A stretch of DNA of 64,000 nt from an uncultured Oscillibacter sp. Its GTDB lineage: Bacteria > Bacillota > Clostridia > Oscillospirales > Oscillospiraceae. The notes under the pieces were generated by a model, which was not told where the DNA came from, ran no database searches, and saw only the letters and a program-made list of their open reading frames with translations. The stretch covers positions 62,001-126,000 of the forward strand of contig CAJKKQ010000005.1 of the NCBI GenBank assembly GCA_905200545.1, in the 5' to 3' direction. Shown here piece by piece: positions 1 through 8,349 of the stretch. Each line of letters begins with the position of its first letter. Position 1 is the first letter of the stretch. A program made the translations under genes and the position numbers.

Positions 1-81
1 GACGGTCTCAATGATGCGCCGGCAGTGATCCTTGCCGATGGCGCCGCAGCCGATGATGCCGATTTTCAAAACCTGATCCAT
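1..81 (-). CDS. Gfo/Idh/MocA oxidoreductase, N-terminal fragment (inositol dehydrogenase-like)
   Basis: The first 27 codons of a gene that runs off the left edge. They encode a start followed by KIGIIGCGAIGKDH, the glycine-rich NAD(P)-binding turn of a Rossmann fold as found at the N-terminus of Gfo/Idh/MocA dehydrogenases. The ATG is preceded by AAGGAAGG at a good distance. It lies on the same strand as and downstream of iolE-iolB-iolD, so an inositol 2-dehydrogenase (iolG-type) role is likely, but only the cofactor-binding turn is visible and the substrate cannot be read from it. Confidence 0.75.
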   Translation of the reverse strand, partial: MDQVLKIGIIGCGAIGKDHCRRIIETV

Positions 82-202
82 GATGATTACCTTCCTTTAT
101 CAAAAATGATGTAGGGATGCCATTAACCTGTGCGGAAATGTTGCTGCCCGGAACTCTGATCATTTTCGCCGCGGCGTGTACGTGGCGAAAATTCCCTGAC
201 TC

Positions 203-279
203 AGCCGCCCTGGGCGGCGTCCACCAGTGACATCGGTCACTGGTGAGGGGGGGTCGAGGGGGAGCAAGCTCCCCCTCGA
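203..279. repeat. Cluster of three intergenic palindromes between iolD and the next gene
   Basis: The 203-bp gap between the iolD stop and the left-edge gene contains three successive perfect hairpins: GCCGCC/GGCGGC near 203-218, CACCAGTGAC/GTCACTGGTG at 222-245 and TCGAGGGGGAGC/GCTCCCCCTCGA at 254-279. None is followed by a clear U-tract on the minus strand. The block looks like a REP-type or mRNA-stabilising element rather than a simple terminator. I did not see a second copy in the window. Confidence 0.5.
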
Positions 280-284
280 GAGCC

Positions 285-2213
285 TTAGTACTTTCTCGCG
301 TCCTTCACGTGGGCCAGATGGTCCGCGTAGGCGTCCAGGTTCTCCTGGCGCTCGGAGACCTCGGTGTCGCCCACACGCCACCAGGAACCATAGCCGTCGG
401 TCATGGTCTTGGGCAGGACCTTGATGTCGAAGAGCACGGGGCGGTTCTTCACCTTCTTGGCGTCCTCGAAAGCAGCCACCAGCTCCTCCATCGTGTGGAT
501 GGAGTAGGACTTGCAGCCGTAGCCCTCCGCCACCTTGGCGTAGTCGATGTCCATGAAGTTGCCGAAGAGGCCGTCCTTATTGCGGTAGCGCAGTTCCGTG
601 CACAGCGTGACGTTGCCGTGGCCCACCTGGAGGTTGTTGATGCAGCCGAAGCTGGCGTTGTCGAAGAGGCAGATGTTGACCTTCTTGTGCTCCTGGCAGG
701 CAGTGATGAGCTCGCCGTGGAGCATGTTGAAGCTGCCGTCGCCGCAGAAGGCATAGACTTCCCGCTTGTCGCCGATGGCCAGCTTCACACCCAGGGCGCC
801 GGCCACCTCATAGCCCATGGTGGAATAGCCATACTCCATGTTGTAGGTATCCACGGCACGGGGGCGCCACATGCGCTGCATATCACCGGGCAGAGAGCCG
901 GCGGCGCCGATGGCCACATCGTTGTCGTCCATCATGGCGTTGATGGCGCCCAGGACAGCGGTCTGGGTCAGCTGGGCGCCCAGATCCTTGGCAAAGCGCT
1001 TGGCAGAGTCGGCGTTGGCGTCATTGATGATGGGCTTCCAGCTCTTCTTGTCCTCGAAGGTGAAGCCGTCCAGACGCTCCAGCTCCTTGTTCCACTTCTC
1101 CTTGGCAGCGGCGATCTCGGTGGTATAGCCGCTCTTGTAACCCTCCAGCAGCTTCTCCAGCCGGGGCAGGGCGTCCTTGGCATCGGCCACCACGGGGATG
1201 GCGTCCATCTTCAATGCCTGGAACTCGGAGACGTTGATGTTGACGAACTTGCAGGTATCCTTGAAGAGCCACTTGGAGGAGGTGGTGAAGTCGGTGTAGC
1301 GGGTACCCACACCGATGACCAGGTCCGCCTTCTTGGCGATATCGTTGGCAGCAGAGCAGCCGGTGACGCCCAGGCCGCCCAGGTTCAGAGGATGGGTCCA
1401 GACGATGGCGCTCTTGCCCGCCTGGGTCTCGCCGAAGGGGATGTTCAGTGTCTCGGCAAAGTGACGGAATTCCTCATGGGCCTCGGAGTAGCGGACGCCG
1501 CCGCCGCAAACCAGCATGGGCCGCTTGGCCTTGCGGATGGCCTCCGCCGCGTCGGCCAGGGCGGCCTCGGTGGCGGGACGGCGCTCCAGGCGCCAGACGC
1601 GCTTTTTGAAGAAGCTCTCAGGATAGTCATAGGCCTCGCCCTCCACGTCCTGGGGCATAGCCACACACACGGCGCCGGTGTTGGCGGGATCCGTCAGTAC
1701 CCGGAAGGCGGAGATCATGGCGCTCATGAGCTGCTCGGGACGGACAATGCGGTCCCAGTAGCGGCACACGGCCTTGAAGGCGTCGTTGGTGGAGATGGAG
1801 AGGTTCTGGGTCTGCTCCACCTGCTGGAGCACGGGGTCCGGCTGGCGGCAGGCGTACACGTCGCCGGGCAGCACCAGCACGGGGATGTTGTTGGCGGTGG
1901 CGGTGCCGCAGGCGGTGACCATATTGGCAGCACCGGGGCCCACGGAAGACGTGACGGCAAAGATCTGCTTGCGCTTCATCTGCTTGGCAAAGGCCACAGC
2001 CGCCTGGGCCATGCCCTGCTCGTTCTTGCCCTGGTAGACTTCCAGGTGCTTGGCCTCCTGGCTCAGCGCCTGGCCCAGGCCCACCACGTTGCCGTGGCCG
2101 GGGATGATGAACATGCCGCGGACGAAGCGGCTCTGCACGCCGTCCACCTCAATATACTGATTTTCCAGGAAACGGACCAGGGCCTGCGCCATGGTCAAAC
2201 GCACGGTTTTCAT
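285..2213 (-). CDS. iolD: 3D-(3,5/4)-trihydroxycyclohexane-1,2-dione acylhydrolase (IolD)
   Basis: 642 residues, the normal length for IolD, a thiamine-diphosphate enzyme that opens the ring of THcHDO to 5-deoxy-glucuronate in myo-inositol breakdown. The N-terminal third shows the TPP-enzyme pyrimidine domain ([17 protein letters not shown]), and the C-terminal domain carries the diphosphate-binding motif [16 protein letters not shown] with the following [11 protein letters not shown], exactly the IolD pattern. The ATG has GGAGG upstream. It is the third gene of iolE-iolB-iolD, only 21 bp after iolB, so it is co-transcribed. Cytoplasmic. Other TPP enzymes such as acetolactate synthase are excluded by the IolD-type N-terminus and context. 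Confidence 0.96.
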   Translation of the reverse strand: MKTVRLTMAQALVRFLENQYIEVDGVQSRFVRGMFIIPGHGNVVGLGQALSQEAKHLEVYQGKNEQGMAQAAVAFAKQMKRKQIFAVTSSVGPGAANMVTACGTATANNIPVLVLPGDVYACRQPDPVLQQVEQTQNLSISTNDAFKAVCRYWDRIVRPEQLMSAMISAFRVLTDPANTGAVCVAMPQDVEGEAYDYPESFFKKRVWRLERRPATEAALADAAEAIRKAKRPMLVCGGGVRYSEAHEEFRHFAETLNIPFGETQAGKSAIVWTHPLNLGGLGVTGCSAANDIAKKADLVIGVGTRYTDFTTSSKWLFKDTCKFVNINVSEFQALKMDAIPVVADAKDALPRLEKLLEGYKSGYTTEIAAAKEKWNKELERLDGFTFEDKKSWKPIINDANADSAKRFAKDLGAQLTQTAVLGAINAMMDDNDVAIGAAGSLPGDMQRMWRPRAVDTYNMEYGYSTMGYEVAGALGVKLAIGDKREVYAFCGDGSFNMLHGELITACQEHKKVNICLFDNASFGCINNLQVGHGNVTLCTELRYRNKDGLFGNFMDIDYAKVAEGYGCKSYSIHTMEELVAAFEDAKKVKNRPVLFDIKVLPKTMTDGYGSWWRVGDTEVSERQENLDAYADHLAHVKDARKY

Positions 2214-2234
2214 CGTTGCTTACCTCCTCGTTGT

Positions 2235-3035
2235 TTATCCCTGATAGATGTGCTCGTTGGCGTCGGCCTTCCAGAGCCACTCGTGCTCCTTATCGTCGAT
2301 GCGGGTCTTCAGCCAGGGATCCCCGTCCAGATGGCGGATACCCCAGGCGTAGCACATGGCGTAGCCGGGCGCGGCAGTCTGGGAGTGGAAGCCGTGGTTG
2401 ATGACGGCACATCCGTTGTGGCCGGTCTTGTAGATCTCGCCGTTGGCAAAGCCCGCTCCGAAGCCCTGGGGATAGTCAAAGCGGTAGAAGTACACCTCCG
2501 GCTGGGGATGATGATGGGGCGGATAAGAAGACCACTTGCCGGGATGGTTCAAAACCTCGCCCAGGACCATTTTGGAGAAGGGGGCGTTGTCATAATCGAA
2601 GAAGGTCTTGATCTCCCGCTCCATGCAGCCCAGGAGCTCGCCGTTGCAGCCGGCGTGCTGGGTCTGGACCGTCTCGGGGGTATACATGACCGCCTGATAA
2701 TCGGTGTCGTTCACCGTCTTTTGGATGTACAGCTCACTGTGGGCGTGGGCGGTGAGGACGATCTTGGTCTTGCGGGGAGCCAGCAGGCAGAATGCCTCAT
2801 GGTGGAAGCAGTCCGGCCGGTCCGCCTCGCAGGTCTGATCGCCCCACTGATAGGTCACGGTGCCGGAGAACAGCAGCACGGCAGTCTCCTTCTCCGCCTC
2901 CTCGATGGTGTAGGTATCTCCTGCCTCCATCAGCAGAAGGCCCACGTCCATCTGGGTGCCCATATCGTCCTTGGCCATGTCGATATAGGCATTATAGCCG
3001 TTCTTCAGTTCCGCGTTTTTGTTAAAATAGGCCAT
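2235..3035 (-). CDS. iolB: 5-deoxy-glucuronate isomerase (IolB)
   Basis: 266 residues of the KduI/IolB double-cupin family. It converts 5-deoxy-glucuronate to 2-deoxy-5-keto-gluconate, the step after IolD. Metal-binding cupin signatures are visible as SSYPPHHHPQPEVYFYRF and, further on, the conserved His of NHGFHSQTAAPGYAMCY; WLWKADANEH closes the protein. The ATG follows AGGAGATG. It lies between iolE (60 bp upstream) and iolD (21 bp downstream) in one operon. Length and motifs match IolB rather than the related KduI of pectin metabolism. Confidence 0.95.
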   Translation of the reverse strand: MAYFNKNAELKNGYNAYIDMAKDDMGTQMDVGLLLMEAGDTYTIEEAEKETAVLLFSGTVTYQWGDQTCEADRPDCFHHEAFCLLAPRKTKIVLTAHAHSELYIQKTVNDTDYQAVMYTPETVQTQHAGCNGELLGCMEREIKTFFDYDNAPFSKMVLGEVLNHPGKWSSYPPHHHPQPEVYFYRFDYPQGFGAGFANGEIYKTGHNGCAVINHGFHSQTAAPGYAMCYAWGIRHLDGDPWLKTRIDDKEHEWLWKADANEHIYQG

Positions 3036-3095
3036 TTCCAGTCATCTCCTATTCAAAATACAGTTGACAGTGCTCCGGAAGGGGGCCAACGGACC

Positions 3096-3998
3096 TTACA
3101 GCCCGGTGTGCTCGCGGATGTACTTGCGGGCCTTGATGGCGTACTCCAGAGGATTGGCCTTGGCGGGATCCTGCTCCGCCTCCACCAGCAGCCAGCCCTG
3201 GTAGCCGGCATCCGCCAGGACTTTGAACACGGGATCGAAGTCCACATTGCCGTCGCCGGGAACGGTGAAGGCACCGTTGCGGACGGACTGCAGGAAGGAC
3301 CAGTTGTTCTTCCGGGCTTCTTCCACCACCGGCAGGCGCATATCCTTGAGATGGACGTGGCCCACACGATCCACATACTTCTTCAGCATGGCCAGGGGAT
3401 CCTCGCCGGCAAAGGTGAAGTGGCCGGTATCATAGCAGAGGAACACATACCGGGGATCGGTGTTGGCCATCATGCGGTCCGTCTCCTCGCTGGTCTGAAC
3501 CACGGTGCCCATGTGATGATGGAAGCACAGCTTGAAGCCGCGGTCCGCAGCCACCTTGCCCAGCTTGTTGAGACCATCGCAGAAGCGGTCCCACTCGGCG
3601 TCGTCCATCACGTGCTTATGACCGCCGGTGAGGATGGGGGTATCCACCTGGCCCTGGATGGAGTAGCTCTGCTCGCTGACATTGATGTGGTTGGCGCCCA
3701 CGGCAGCCAGGAAGTCCAGGTTGGCGATGAAGTCCTTCTCCACCTCCTCATAGGGCTTGGTCAGCAGGAAGGAGGAGAACCAGCGGCTGGCAATGCGCAT
3801 CCCCCGCAGATCCAGCGCCTTTTTCAGCTCCGCGGGATCCGTGGGATATTTGTTGCCGATCTCGCATCCGGTGAATCCCGCCAGGGCCATCTCGCTGACG
3901 GTCTGCTGGAAGGTGTTCTCCCCACCCAGCTCCGGCATATCGTCGTTGCACCAGCCGATGGGTGCGATTCCCAGGAAAACGTTCTTCTGATCAAACAT
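3096..3998 (-). CDS. iolE: myo-inosose-2 dehydratase (IolE)
   Basis: 300 residues of the xylose-isomerase-like TIM-barrel family. IolE dehydrates 2-keto-myo-inositol to the dione used by IolD. The N-terminus GIAPIGWCNDDMPELGG is the IolE hallmark, and metal-ligand segments LCFHHHMGT, YVFLCYDTGHFTFAG and VGHVHLKDMR are in the expected order. It is the first gene of the minus-strand operon, with AAGGAGG before its ATG, and is divergent from the ABC importer across a 525-bp control region. Neither a 5-dehydro-2-deoxygluconokinase (iolC) nor the aldolase (iolJ) is in the window; they may lie beyond the left end. Confidence 0.95.
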   Translation of the reverse strand: MFDQKNVFLGIAPIGWCNDDMPELGGENTFQQTVSEMALAGFTGCEIGNKYPTDPAELKKALDLRGMRIASRWFSSFLLTKPYEEVEKDFIANLDFLAAVGANHINVSEQSYSIQGQVDTPILTGGHKHVMDDAEWDRFCDGLNKLGKVAADRGFKLCFHHHMGTVVQTSEETDRMMANTDPRYVFLCYDTGHFTFAGEDPLAMLKKYVDRVGHVHLKDMRLPVVEEARKNNWSFLQSVRNGAFTVPGDGNVDFDPVFKVLADAGYQGWLLVEAEQDPAKANPLEYAIKARKYIREHTGL

Positions 3999-4091
3999 AA
4001 GAGATCCTCCTTATATAAAATCATCTGTTTTGGGAGTCTCCCGAAACCGGGCGCCGCGGCCCCATTCCGGGCTTTGGACGAAAGCTGCACC

Positions 4092-4109
4092 CTGTGTCCG
4101 TTCACACAG
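4092..4109. promoter_or_regulatory. Operator-like dyad CTGTGT-N6-ACACAG
   Basis: A perfect 6-bp inverted repeat with a 6-bp spacer, about 95 bp upstream of iolE. A second copy of the same half-site occurs at 4256-4277. The spacing suits a dimeric transcription factor. Which regulator binds is unknown. Confidence 0.5.
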
Positions 4110-4149
4110 TCATCCGCACCGCCTTGTCCCAACCGTTTGTACTATTATG

Positions 4150-4178
4150 AAAGTATCATCGTTGCCGTGGAAAATCAA
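4150..4178 (-). promoter_or_regulatory. Putative SigA promoter for iolE-iolB-iolD
   Basis: On the minus strand TTGATT and TACTTT are separated by 17 bp, about 150 bp before the iolE start. The -10 is imperfect (GATACT one step over is an alternative), so this is a tentative call. The first CTGTGT dyad would lie downstream of the start point and the second upstream. Confidence 0.4.
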
Positions 4179-4255
4179 GTTCTTTTGAAGCCGCTCAGGA
4201 TTTTTTCCGATTTAGCCAAAGGCGATTCCGGTTTTTTTATGGATATGACAGCGCC

Positions 4256-4277
4256 ATTCTGTGTCCCCACACAGAAT
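4256..4277. promoter_or_regulatory. Operator-like dyad ATTCTGTGT-N4-ACACAGAAT
   Basis: A perfect 9-bp inverted repeat with a CCCC spacer, sharing the CTGTGT/ACACAG half-site with 4092-4109. The two copies in one divergent control region suggest binding by a single regulator at both sites. No U-tract follows on either strand, so it is not a terminator. Confidence 0.5.
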
Positions 4278-4410
4278 CTCTCTTGTCATTTCACAAAAAC
4301 ACATCACAGGTTCCTTGTACAATTCCCATAAAGGCCAAGCGTCGTTTGTACATCCGCTACAAATTCTCCCTGCCTTTTTATAGGAATTTATACATAATTT
4401 ACACATTCTA

Positions 4411-4440
4411 TTGACTATGTGAGCGGGCACATGTTAAAAT
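4411..4440 (+). promoter_or_regulatory. SigA promoter of the ABC importer with operator in the spacer
   Basis: TTGACT at 4411-4416 and TAAAAT at 4435-4440 (18-bp spacer; TTAAAA with 17 bp is equivalent). The spacer contains ATGTGAGCGGGCACAT at 4417-4432, a dyad ATGTG-N6-CACAT with a central CG that resembles a LacI-family operator or a CcpA cre site. A repressor bound there would block RNA polymerase directly. Confidence 0.6.
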
Positions 4441-4524
4441 TGGTTCCAATGATACCGGATCCGGTTTTCCAAAATATTCTGCCTTCCGGCTCCGGAATTC
4501 AATGTAAAGGAGAAAAGAAGTACC

Positions 4525-5529
4525 ATGAAAAAACTCTTTGCTATGCTCCTGTCCCTTGCCATGGTCCTGTCCCTGGCGGCCTGCGGTGGCACTACCACGG
4601 AAGAGACCACCACCGACGACACCACCACTGAAGAGACCGGCGATGCTGGTGCTACCAGCGACATCGAAGTTGCCGTTGTCCTCAAGACCCTGTCCTCTGA
4701 GTATTGGGGCTATGTGAAGGCCGGCTGCGACGCCGCCGCCGCTGACCTGGGCATCTCCGTCAACGTGGTTGGCCCCGGCGCTGAGAGCGACATTGAAGGC
4801 CAGGTCTCCATGATCGAGCAGCAGATCGGTGCCGGCTGCGACGCCATCGTCTGCGCTCCCAACGACGCCAGCGCTGCCGGCGCTGCCCTCCAGGCCGCTA
4901 TCGACCAGGGCATCCCCGTTCTGGCTGTTGATACCAACGTGGGCATCGACGGTCAGACCTGCTTCGTGGGCACCTCCAACGTGGACGCTGCCTATGAGGG
5001 CGCCAAGTGGGCCATCGAGCAGGTTGGTGCCGACGCCAAGGCCGTCATCATCTACGGCCAGGAAGGCGACAACACCTCCAACATGCGCCGCGAGGGCTAT
5101 CAGAAGGCCTGCGACGAGGCTGGCGTTGAGGTCCTGGACGCTCTGTCCGGCCAGAACACCACCGACGGTGCTACCAAGACCATGGAAGACATGCTGAACG
5201 CTCACCCCGGTGAGATCAAGATGGTCTTCTGCCACAACGACGATACCGCTATCGGCGCCATGAACGCCTGCAAGAACGCCGGTGTCACCGACGTCACCAT
5301 CGTTGGCTTCGACGGCAACGAGTCCGCCGTGGATCTGATCCTGGCTGGCGAGCTGATCAAGGCTACCGTGGCTCAGCAGCCCTATGAGATGGGCTATCAG
5401 GTGGTTGAGGCCGCTGTGAAGGCCATCAACGGCGAAGAGGTGGAAGAGACCATCAACGCTCCCGTTGAGGTCGTCACCGCTGAGAACGGCCAGGCTTACC
5501 TGGACAACCTGGCTTCCATGAAGGGCTAA
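4525..5529 (+). CDS. Sugar (inositol/ribose-type) ABC transporter substrate-binding lipoprotein
   Basis: 334 residues. A lipoprotein signal peptide ends in LSLAACGG with the lipidated Cys at residue 20, followed by a Thr/Glu/Asp-rich linker of about 25 residues and a periplasmic-binding-protein type 1 domain of the RbsB/IbpA family (VGPGAESDIEGQVSMIEQQI, VGFDGNESAVDLI). It would capture the sugar outside the membrane and deliver it to the permease. The coding region is strongly codon-biased, as expected for an abundant binding protein. It heads the importer operon opposite iolEBD, which makes myo-inositol the best substrate guess; ribose or galactose cannot be excluded. RBS AAAGGAG precedes the ATG. 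Confidence 0.88.
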   Translation: MKKLFAMLLSLAMVLSLAACGGTTTEETTTDDTTTEETGDAGATSDIEVAVVLKTLSSEYWGYVKAGCDAAAADLGISVNVVGPGAESDIEGQVSMIEQQIGAGCDAIVCAPNDASAAGAALQAAIDQGIPVLAVDTNVGIDGQTCFVGTSNVDAAYEGAKWAIEQVGADAKAVIIYGQEGDNTSNMRREGYQKACDEAGVEVLDALSGQNTTDGATKTMEDMLNAHPGEIKMVFCHNDDTAIGAMNACKNAGVTDVTIVGFDGNESAVDLILAGELIKATVAQQPYEMGYQVVEAAVKAINGEEVEETINAPVEVVTAENGQAYLDNLASMKG

Positions 5530-5585
5530 GCGCTCTGCTTTTGAAAACTGCATTGTCGCTACATAGCTGACAACTGATGGAGGAT

Positions 5586-5611
5586 ATGGCGGCAGAAGCA
5601 TCTGCCGCCAT
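5586..5611 (+). promoter_or_regulatory. Intercistronic stem-loop between binding protein and ATPase
   Basis: ATGGCGGCAGA and TCTGCCGCCAT form an 11-bp stem with an AGCA loop, in the 154-bp gap after the binding-protein stop. It lacks a U-tract, so full termination is unlikely. Such hairpins commonly stabilise the upstream message so that binding protein exceeds membrane components. Confidence 0.6.
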
Positions 5612-5683
5612 TCCTCTTGACATGCTCCCCCCGCCGGAGCGGGGATCCGCAAGAAATCAGGAAAATGGAATCGAGGTAATGAC

Positions 5684-7186
5684 ATGAGCGAATACGTCGT
5701 TGAACTGAGGAATATTACCAAGCTTTTTCCTGGTGTCGTCGCATTGAAGAATATGTCCATTGGCATCAGACCCGGTGAGATCCACGGTCTGATCGGAGAA
5801 AACGGCGCCGGCAAATCCACACTGATCAAGGTACTTACCGGCGTCCACACTCCGGAGGAGGGAGACATCTTTGTTGACGGCCAGAAGGTCGTTTTCAAGA
5901 ACCCTGTTCAGTCCCGGGAAGCGGGCATCGCCTGCGTCTATCAGGAGCTGAATATTGTCAAGCAACTGCCTGTCACGGATAATATTTTCATGGGGCGCGC
6001 CGTGAAAAAGGGTCTCCTTCTGGATTACCCCAGAATGTACAAGGAGGCCGAGGAAGCCCTGAAGACTCTGGGCCATCCTGAAATCGACGTCAAGATGGAG
6101 TGCGGCAAGCTGGGCGTCGGCCAGCAGCAGATGGTGGAGATCGCCAAGGCCGTCTCTCTGGACGCCAAGCTCATCATCATGGATGAGCCCACCTCTTCCC
6201 TGGGCAAGGAGGAGATCGAGCAGCTGATGGAAACCGTCCGCGGCCTGAAGGCCAAGGGCGTGGCCATTCTGTTTGTCTCCCACAAGCTGGAAGAACTCTT
6301 TGAGTTGTGCGACCGCGTCACCGTTATGCGTGACGGCGAGCACATCGTCACCGAGGATATCGCCAACATGACGGAGGATTCCCTCATCACCGCCATGGTA
6401 GGCCGTACCCTGGACAACCTCTATCCCAAGGAATTCGGCACCAAGGGCGACGTGTGGCTGGAGGCCAAGAACCTCAACGAGGCCGGCGTGCTCCACGATG
6501 TCTCCTTCAAGGCCTATGCCGGCCAGATCACCGGCTTTGCCGGCCTGGTGGGTGCCGGACGGACTGAAACCATGCGAGCCATCTTCGGCGCCGACAAACT
6601 GGACGGCGGCGAAGTTTACATCAAGGGAGAGAAGGCCCATATCCACTCTCCCAAAGACGCCATCAAAAAGAAGATTGCCTTCCTCACCGAAGACCGCAAG
6701 GGCCAGGGCCTGGTATTGTCCCTGGATGTGCGCACCAATCTGATCCTGGCCAATATGAAGGGCTTTTCCAACGGGCCTTTCCTGGACAGCAAGCGGATCG
6801 AGAAAGCCGGCCAGGAAAACGTGGCTTCCCTGAAGATCAAGACCCCCTCTCTGGACGAGGTTACCGCCCAGCTTTCCGGCGGCAACCAGCAGAAAGTGGT
6901 TATCGGCAAGTGGGTCAACACCGACGCCGACATCTTTATCTTTGACGAGCCCACCCGTGGTATCGACGTGGGCGCCAAGATCGAGGTCTACCACGTGATG
7001 AATGATCTGGTCAAAGCCGGAAAGTGTGTGATCATGGTCTCCTCCGAACTTCCGGAGATCCTGGCCATGAGCGACCACGTGGTGGTCATGCGGGGCGGCC
7101 GGGTCATGGCCAATATCGACCGTGACACTCCGCACTTCAACTCTGAAGACATCATGAAAGCGGCCTGGGGAGGAGAGTTAGACTAA
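5684..7186 (+). CDS. Sugar ABC transporter ATP-binding protein, double ATPase (RbsA/MglA type)
   Basis: 500 residues with two ABC domains in tandem, the normal architecture for ribose/galactose/inositol importers. Domain 1 has Walker A GENGAGKS at residues 38-45, signature LGVGQQQMVEIAKA and Walker B LIIMDEP. Domain 2 has the usual degenerate Walker A (GLVGAGRTE) and an intact signature LSGGNQQKVVIGKW with IFDEPTRGIDVG. It energises import from the cytoplasmic face. The next gene starts one base after its stop (TAA-T-ATG), so translation is probably coupled. The start follows GAGGTAATGAC. Confidence 0.94.
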   Translation: MSEYVVELRNITKLFPGVVALKNMSIGIRPGEIHGLIGENGAGKSTLIKVLTGVHTPEEGDIFVDGQKVVFKNPVQSREAGIACVYQELNIVKQLPVTDNIFMGRAVKKGLLLDYPRMYKEAEEALKTLGHPEIDVKMECGKLGVGQQQMVEIAKAVSLDAKLIIMDEPTSSLGKEEIEQLMETVRGLKAKGVAILFVSHKLEELFELCDRVTVMRDGEHIVTEDIANMTEDSLITAMVGRTLDNLYPKEFGTKGDVWLEAKNLNEAGVLHDVSFKAYAGQITGFAGLVGAGRTETMRAIFGADKLDGGEVYIKGEKAHIHSPKDAIKKKIAFLTEDRKGQGLVLSLDVRTNLILANMKGFSNGPFLDSKRIEKAGQENVASLKIKTPSLDEVTAQLSGGNQQKVVIGKWVNTDADIFIFDEPTRGIDVGAKIEVYHVMNDLVKAGKCVIMVSSELPEILAMSDHVVVMRGGRVMANIDRDTPHFNSEDIMKAAWGGELD

Positions 7187-7187
7187 T

Positions 7188-8216
7188 ATGAAAAAGAACA
7201 ATTCTGCCAAAGAACTGCTGCAGAAGCTGGGAACGCTGATGGCGCTGATCATCCTGATCGTGATCTTCTGCGTCATCATGCCCGACAAGTTCCCGCGGGT
7301 CAGCAACGTCATGAACATTCTCAAGCAGGCATCCATCAACTGCCTCATTGCCTCCGGTATGCTGTGCGCTCTGATCACCGCCGGCATCGACCTGTCCGTG
7401 GGCTCCAACTGCGTACTGTGCACCTGCACCATCGGCGTGCTGATGCAGAACTTCGGCATTACCAATGCCTTCCTGCTGGCCATCTGCGGCCTGGCCGTGA
7501 GCACCTTCGCCGGCTTCATCAACGGCACCCTGCTCACCCGCCTGGATCTGCCCCATCCCTTCGTGTCCACCATGGGCATGAAGAACGTCCTCTGGGGCAT
7601 CGCGCTGGTCATCACCGGATCCAAGTCCATCGGCTTCACCAACCAGGGCGTGGATGCCCTGATGTGGATCGGCGGCTCCTCCATCGGCACCACCTATAAC
7701 GCCGACGGCACGGTGAACTTCCCCGGCATCCCCGTGAGCTTCATCCTGGTCATCATCGTGTTCATCCTCTTCGATATCTTCCTGAAGAAGTCTGCGCTGG
7801 GCCGCCAGATCTACTGCTGCGGCGGCAACCCCGAGGCAGCCCGTCTTTCCGGTATCCCCTCCAAGAACGTGCTGACCTTCGTGTACACCCTGTCCGGCTT
7901 CATGGCCGGTATGGCCGGTATCGTCTCCGTTGGCCGTCTGGCTTCTGCCAACGGCAACGCCGGCTCCACCTATGATAACGACGCTATCGCAGCCTGCATC
8001 GTGGGCGGCGCCTCCTTCACCGGCGGCAAGGGCACCATCTGGGGCACCCTCATCGGCGCTCTGCTGATGGCCGTCATCCGCAACGGCCTGAACCTGATGG
8101 GCGCTTCCAACGATATCCAGTACATCGTCATCGGCGCCGTCATCATCCTGGCCGTCACCATCGACGTTGTCCGTAACAAGATGGAAGCCAAGGCCCGCAA
8201 GATGGCCGCGGCCTGA
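7188..8216 (+). CDS. Sugar ABC transporter permease (RbsC/BPD_transp_2 family)
   Basis: 342 residues, very hydrophobic, with about eight to ten membrane segments spread over the length. The family signature AGIDLSVGSNCVLCTC near residue 65 and the later GNPEAARLSGIPSKNV cytoplasmic loop are typical of RbsC/XylH-type permeases. It forms the membrane channel of the importer as a dimer. It is the last gene of the three-gene operon and is followed by a strong terminator. The ribosome site lies inside the end of the ATPase gene (GGGGAGGAG). Confidence 0.93.
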   Translation: MKKNNSAKELLQKLGTLMALIILIVIFCVIMPDKFPRVSNVMNILKQASINCLIASGMLCALITAGIDLSVGSNCVLCTCTIGVLMQNFGITNAFLLAICGLAVSTFAGFINGTLLTRLDLPHPFVSTMGMKNVLWGIALVITGSKSIGFTNQGVDALMWIGGSSIGTTYNADGTVNFPGIPVSFILVIIVFILFDIFLKKSALGRQIYCCGGNPEAARLSGIPSKNVLTFVYTLSGFMAGMAGIVSVGRLASANGNAGSTYDNDAIAACIVGGASFTGGKGTIWGTLIGALLMAVIRNGLNLMGASNDIQYIVIGAVIILAVTIDVVRNKMEAKARKMAAA

Positions 8217-8240
8217 TCCTCTCTTTCGGAATATCTGCCA

Positions 8241-8277
8241 GTACCCGGAGAACATATGGTTCTCCGGGTACTTTTTT
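8241..8277 (+). terminator. Rho-independent terminator of the importer operon
   Basis: GTACCCGGAGAAC and GTTCTCCGGGTAC form a 13-bp perfect stem with ATATG loop, followed by TTTTTT on the plus strand, 24 bp after the permease stop. Confidence 0.95.
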
Positions 8278-8285
8278 GTCTCCAG

Positions 8286-8320
8286 CAAAAAGGATCCGCC
8301 TATCCAGGCGGATCTTTTCT
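8286..8320 (-). terminator. Terminator of the downstream dehydrogenase gene
   Basis: GATCCGCC/GGCGGATC (8293-8300 and 8307-8314) with runs of A/T on both sides. On the minus strand it is followed by CCTTTTTGC and serves the oxidoreductase gene ending at 8350; it can also act as a back-up on the plus strand. Confidence 0.8.
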
Positions 8321-8349
8321 TTCCGTTTTGAAAGGGAATCCAATCTCTT

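Larger units (their letters stand above)
3999..4524. promoter_or_regulatory. Divergent control region of the iol genes and the ABC importer
   Basis: 526 bp without a gene. It holds a plausible minus-strand promoter for iolEBD, a plus-strand promoter for the importer, two CTGTGT/ACACAG dyads, a TTGTACAA palindrome at 4315-4322 and a LacI/cre-like operator, all listed separately. AT-rich stretches contrast with the surrounding coding sequence. No open frame with a ribosome site is convincing here. Confidence 0.7.

Noticed and set aside
243..4331. A 1362-codon open frame on the plus strand opposite iolD-iolB-iolE
   Set aside because: It is the antisense shadow of three clearly recognised genes in GC-rich sequence; its product is low-complexity Gly/His/Val-rich and it has no ribosome site or family features.
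4408..5898. A 496-codon frame on the minus strand opposite the binding-protein gene
   Set aside because: Shadow of a strongly codon-biased gene; no promoter, no ribosome site and no recognisable domain.
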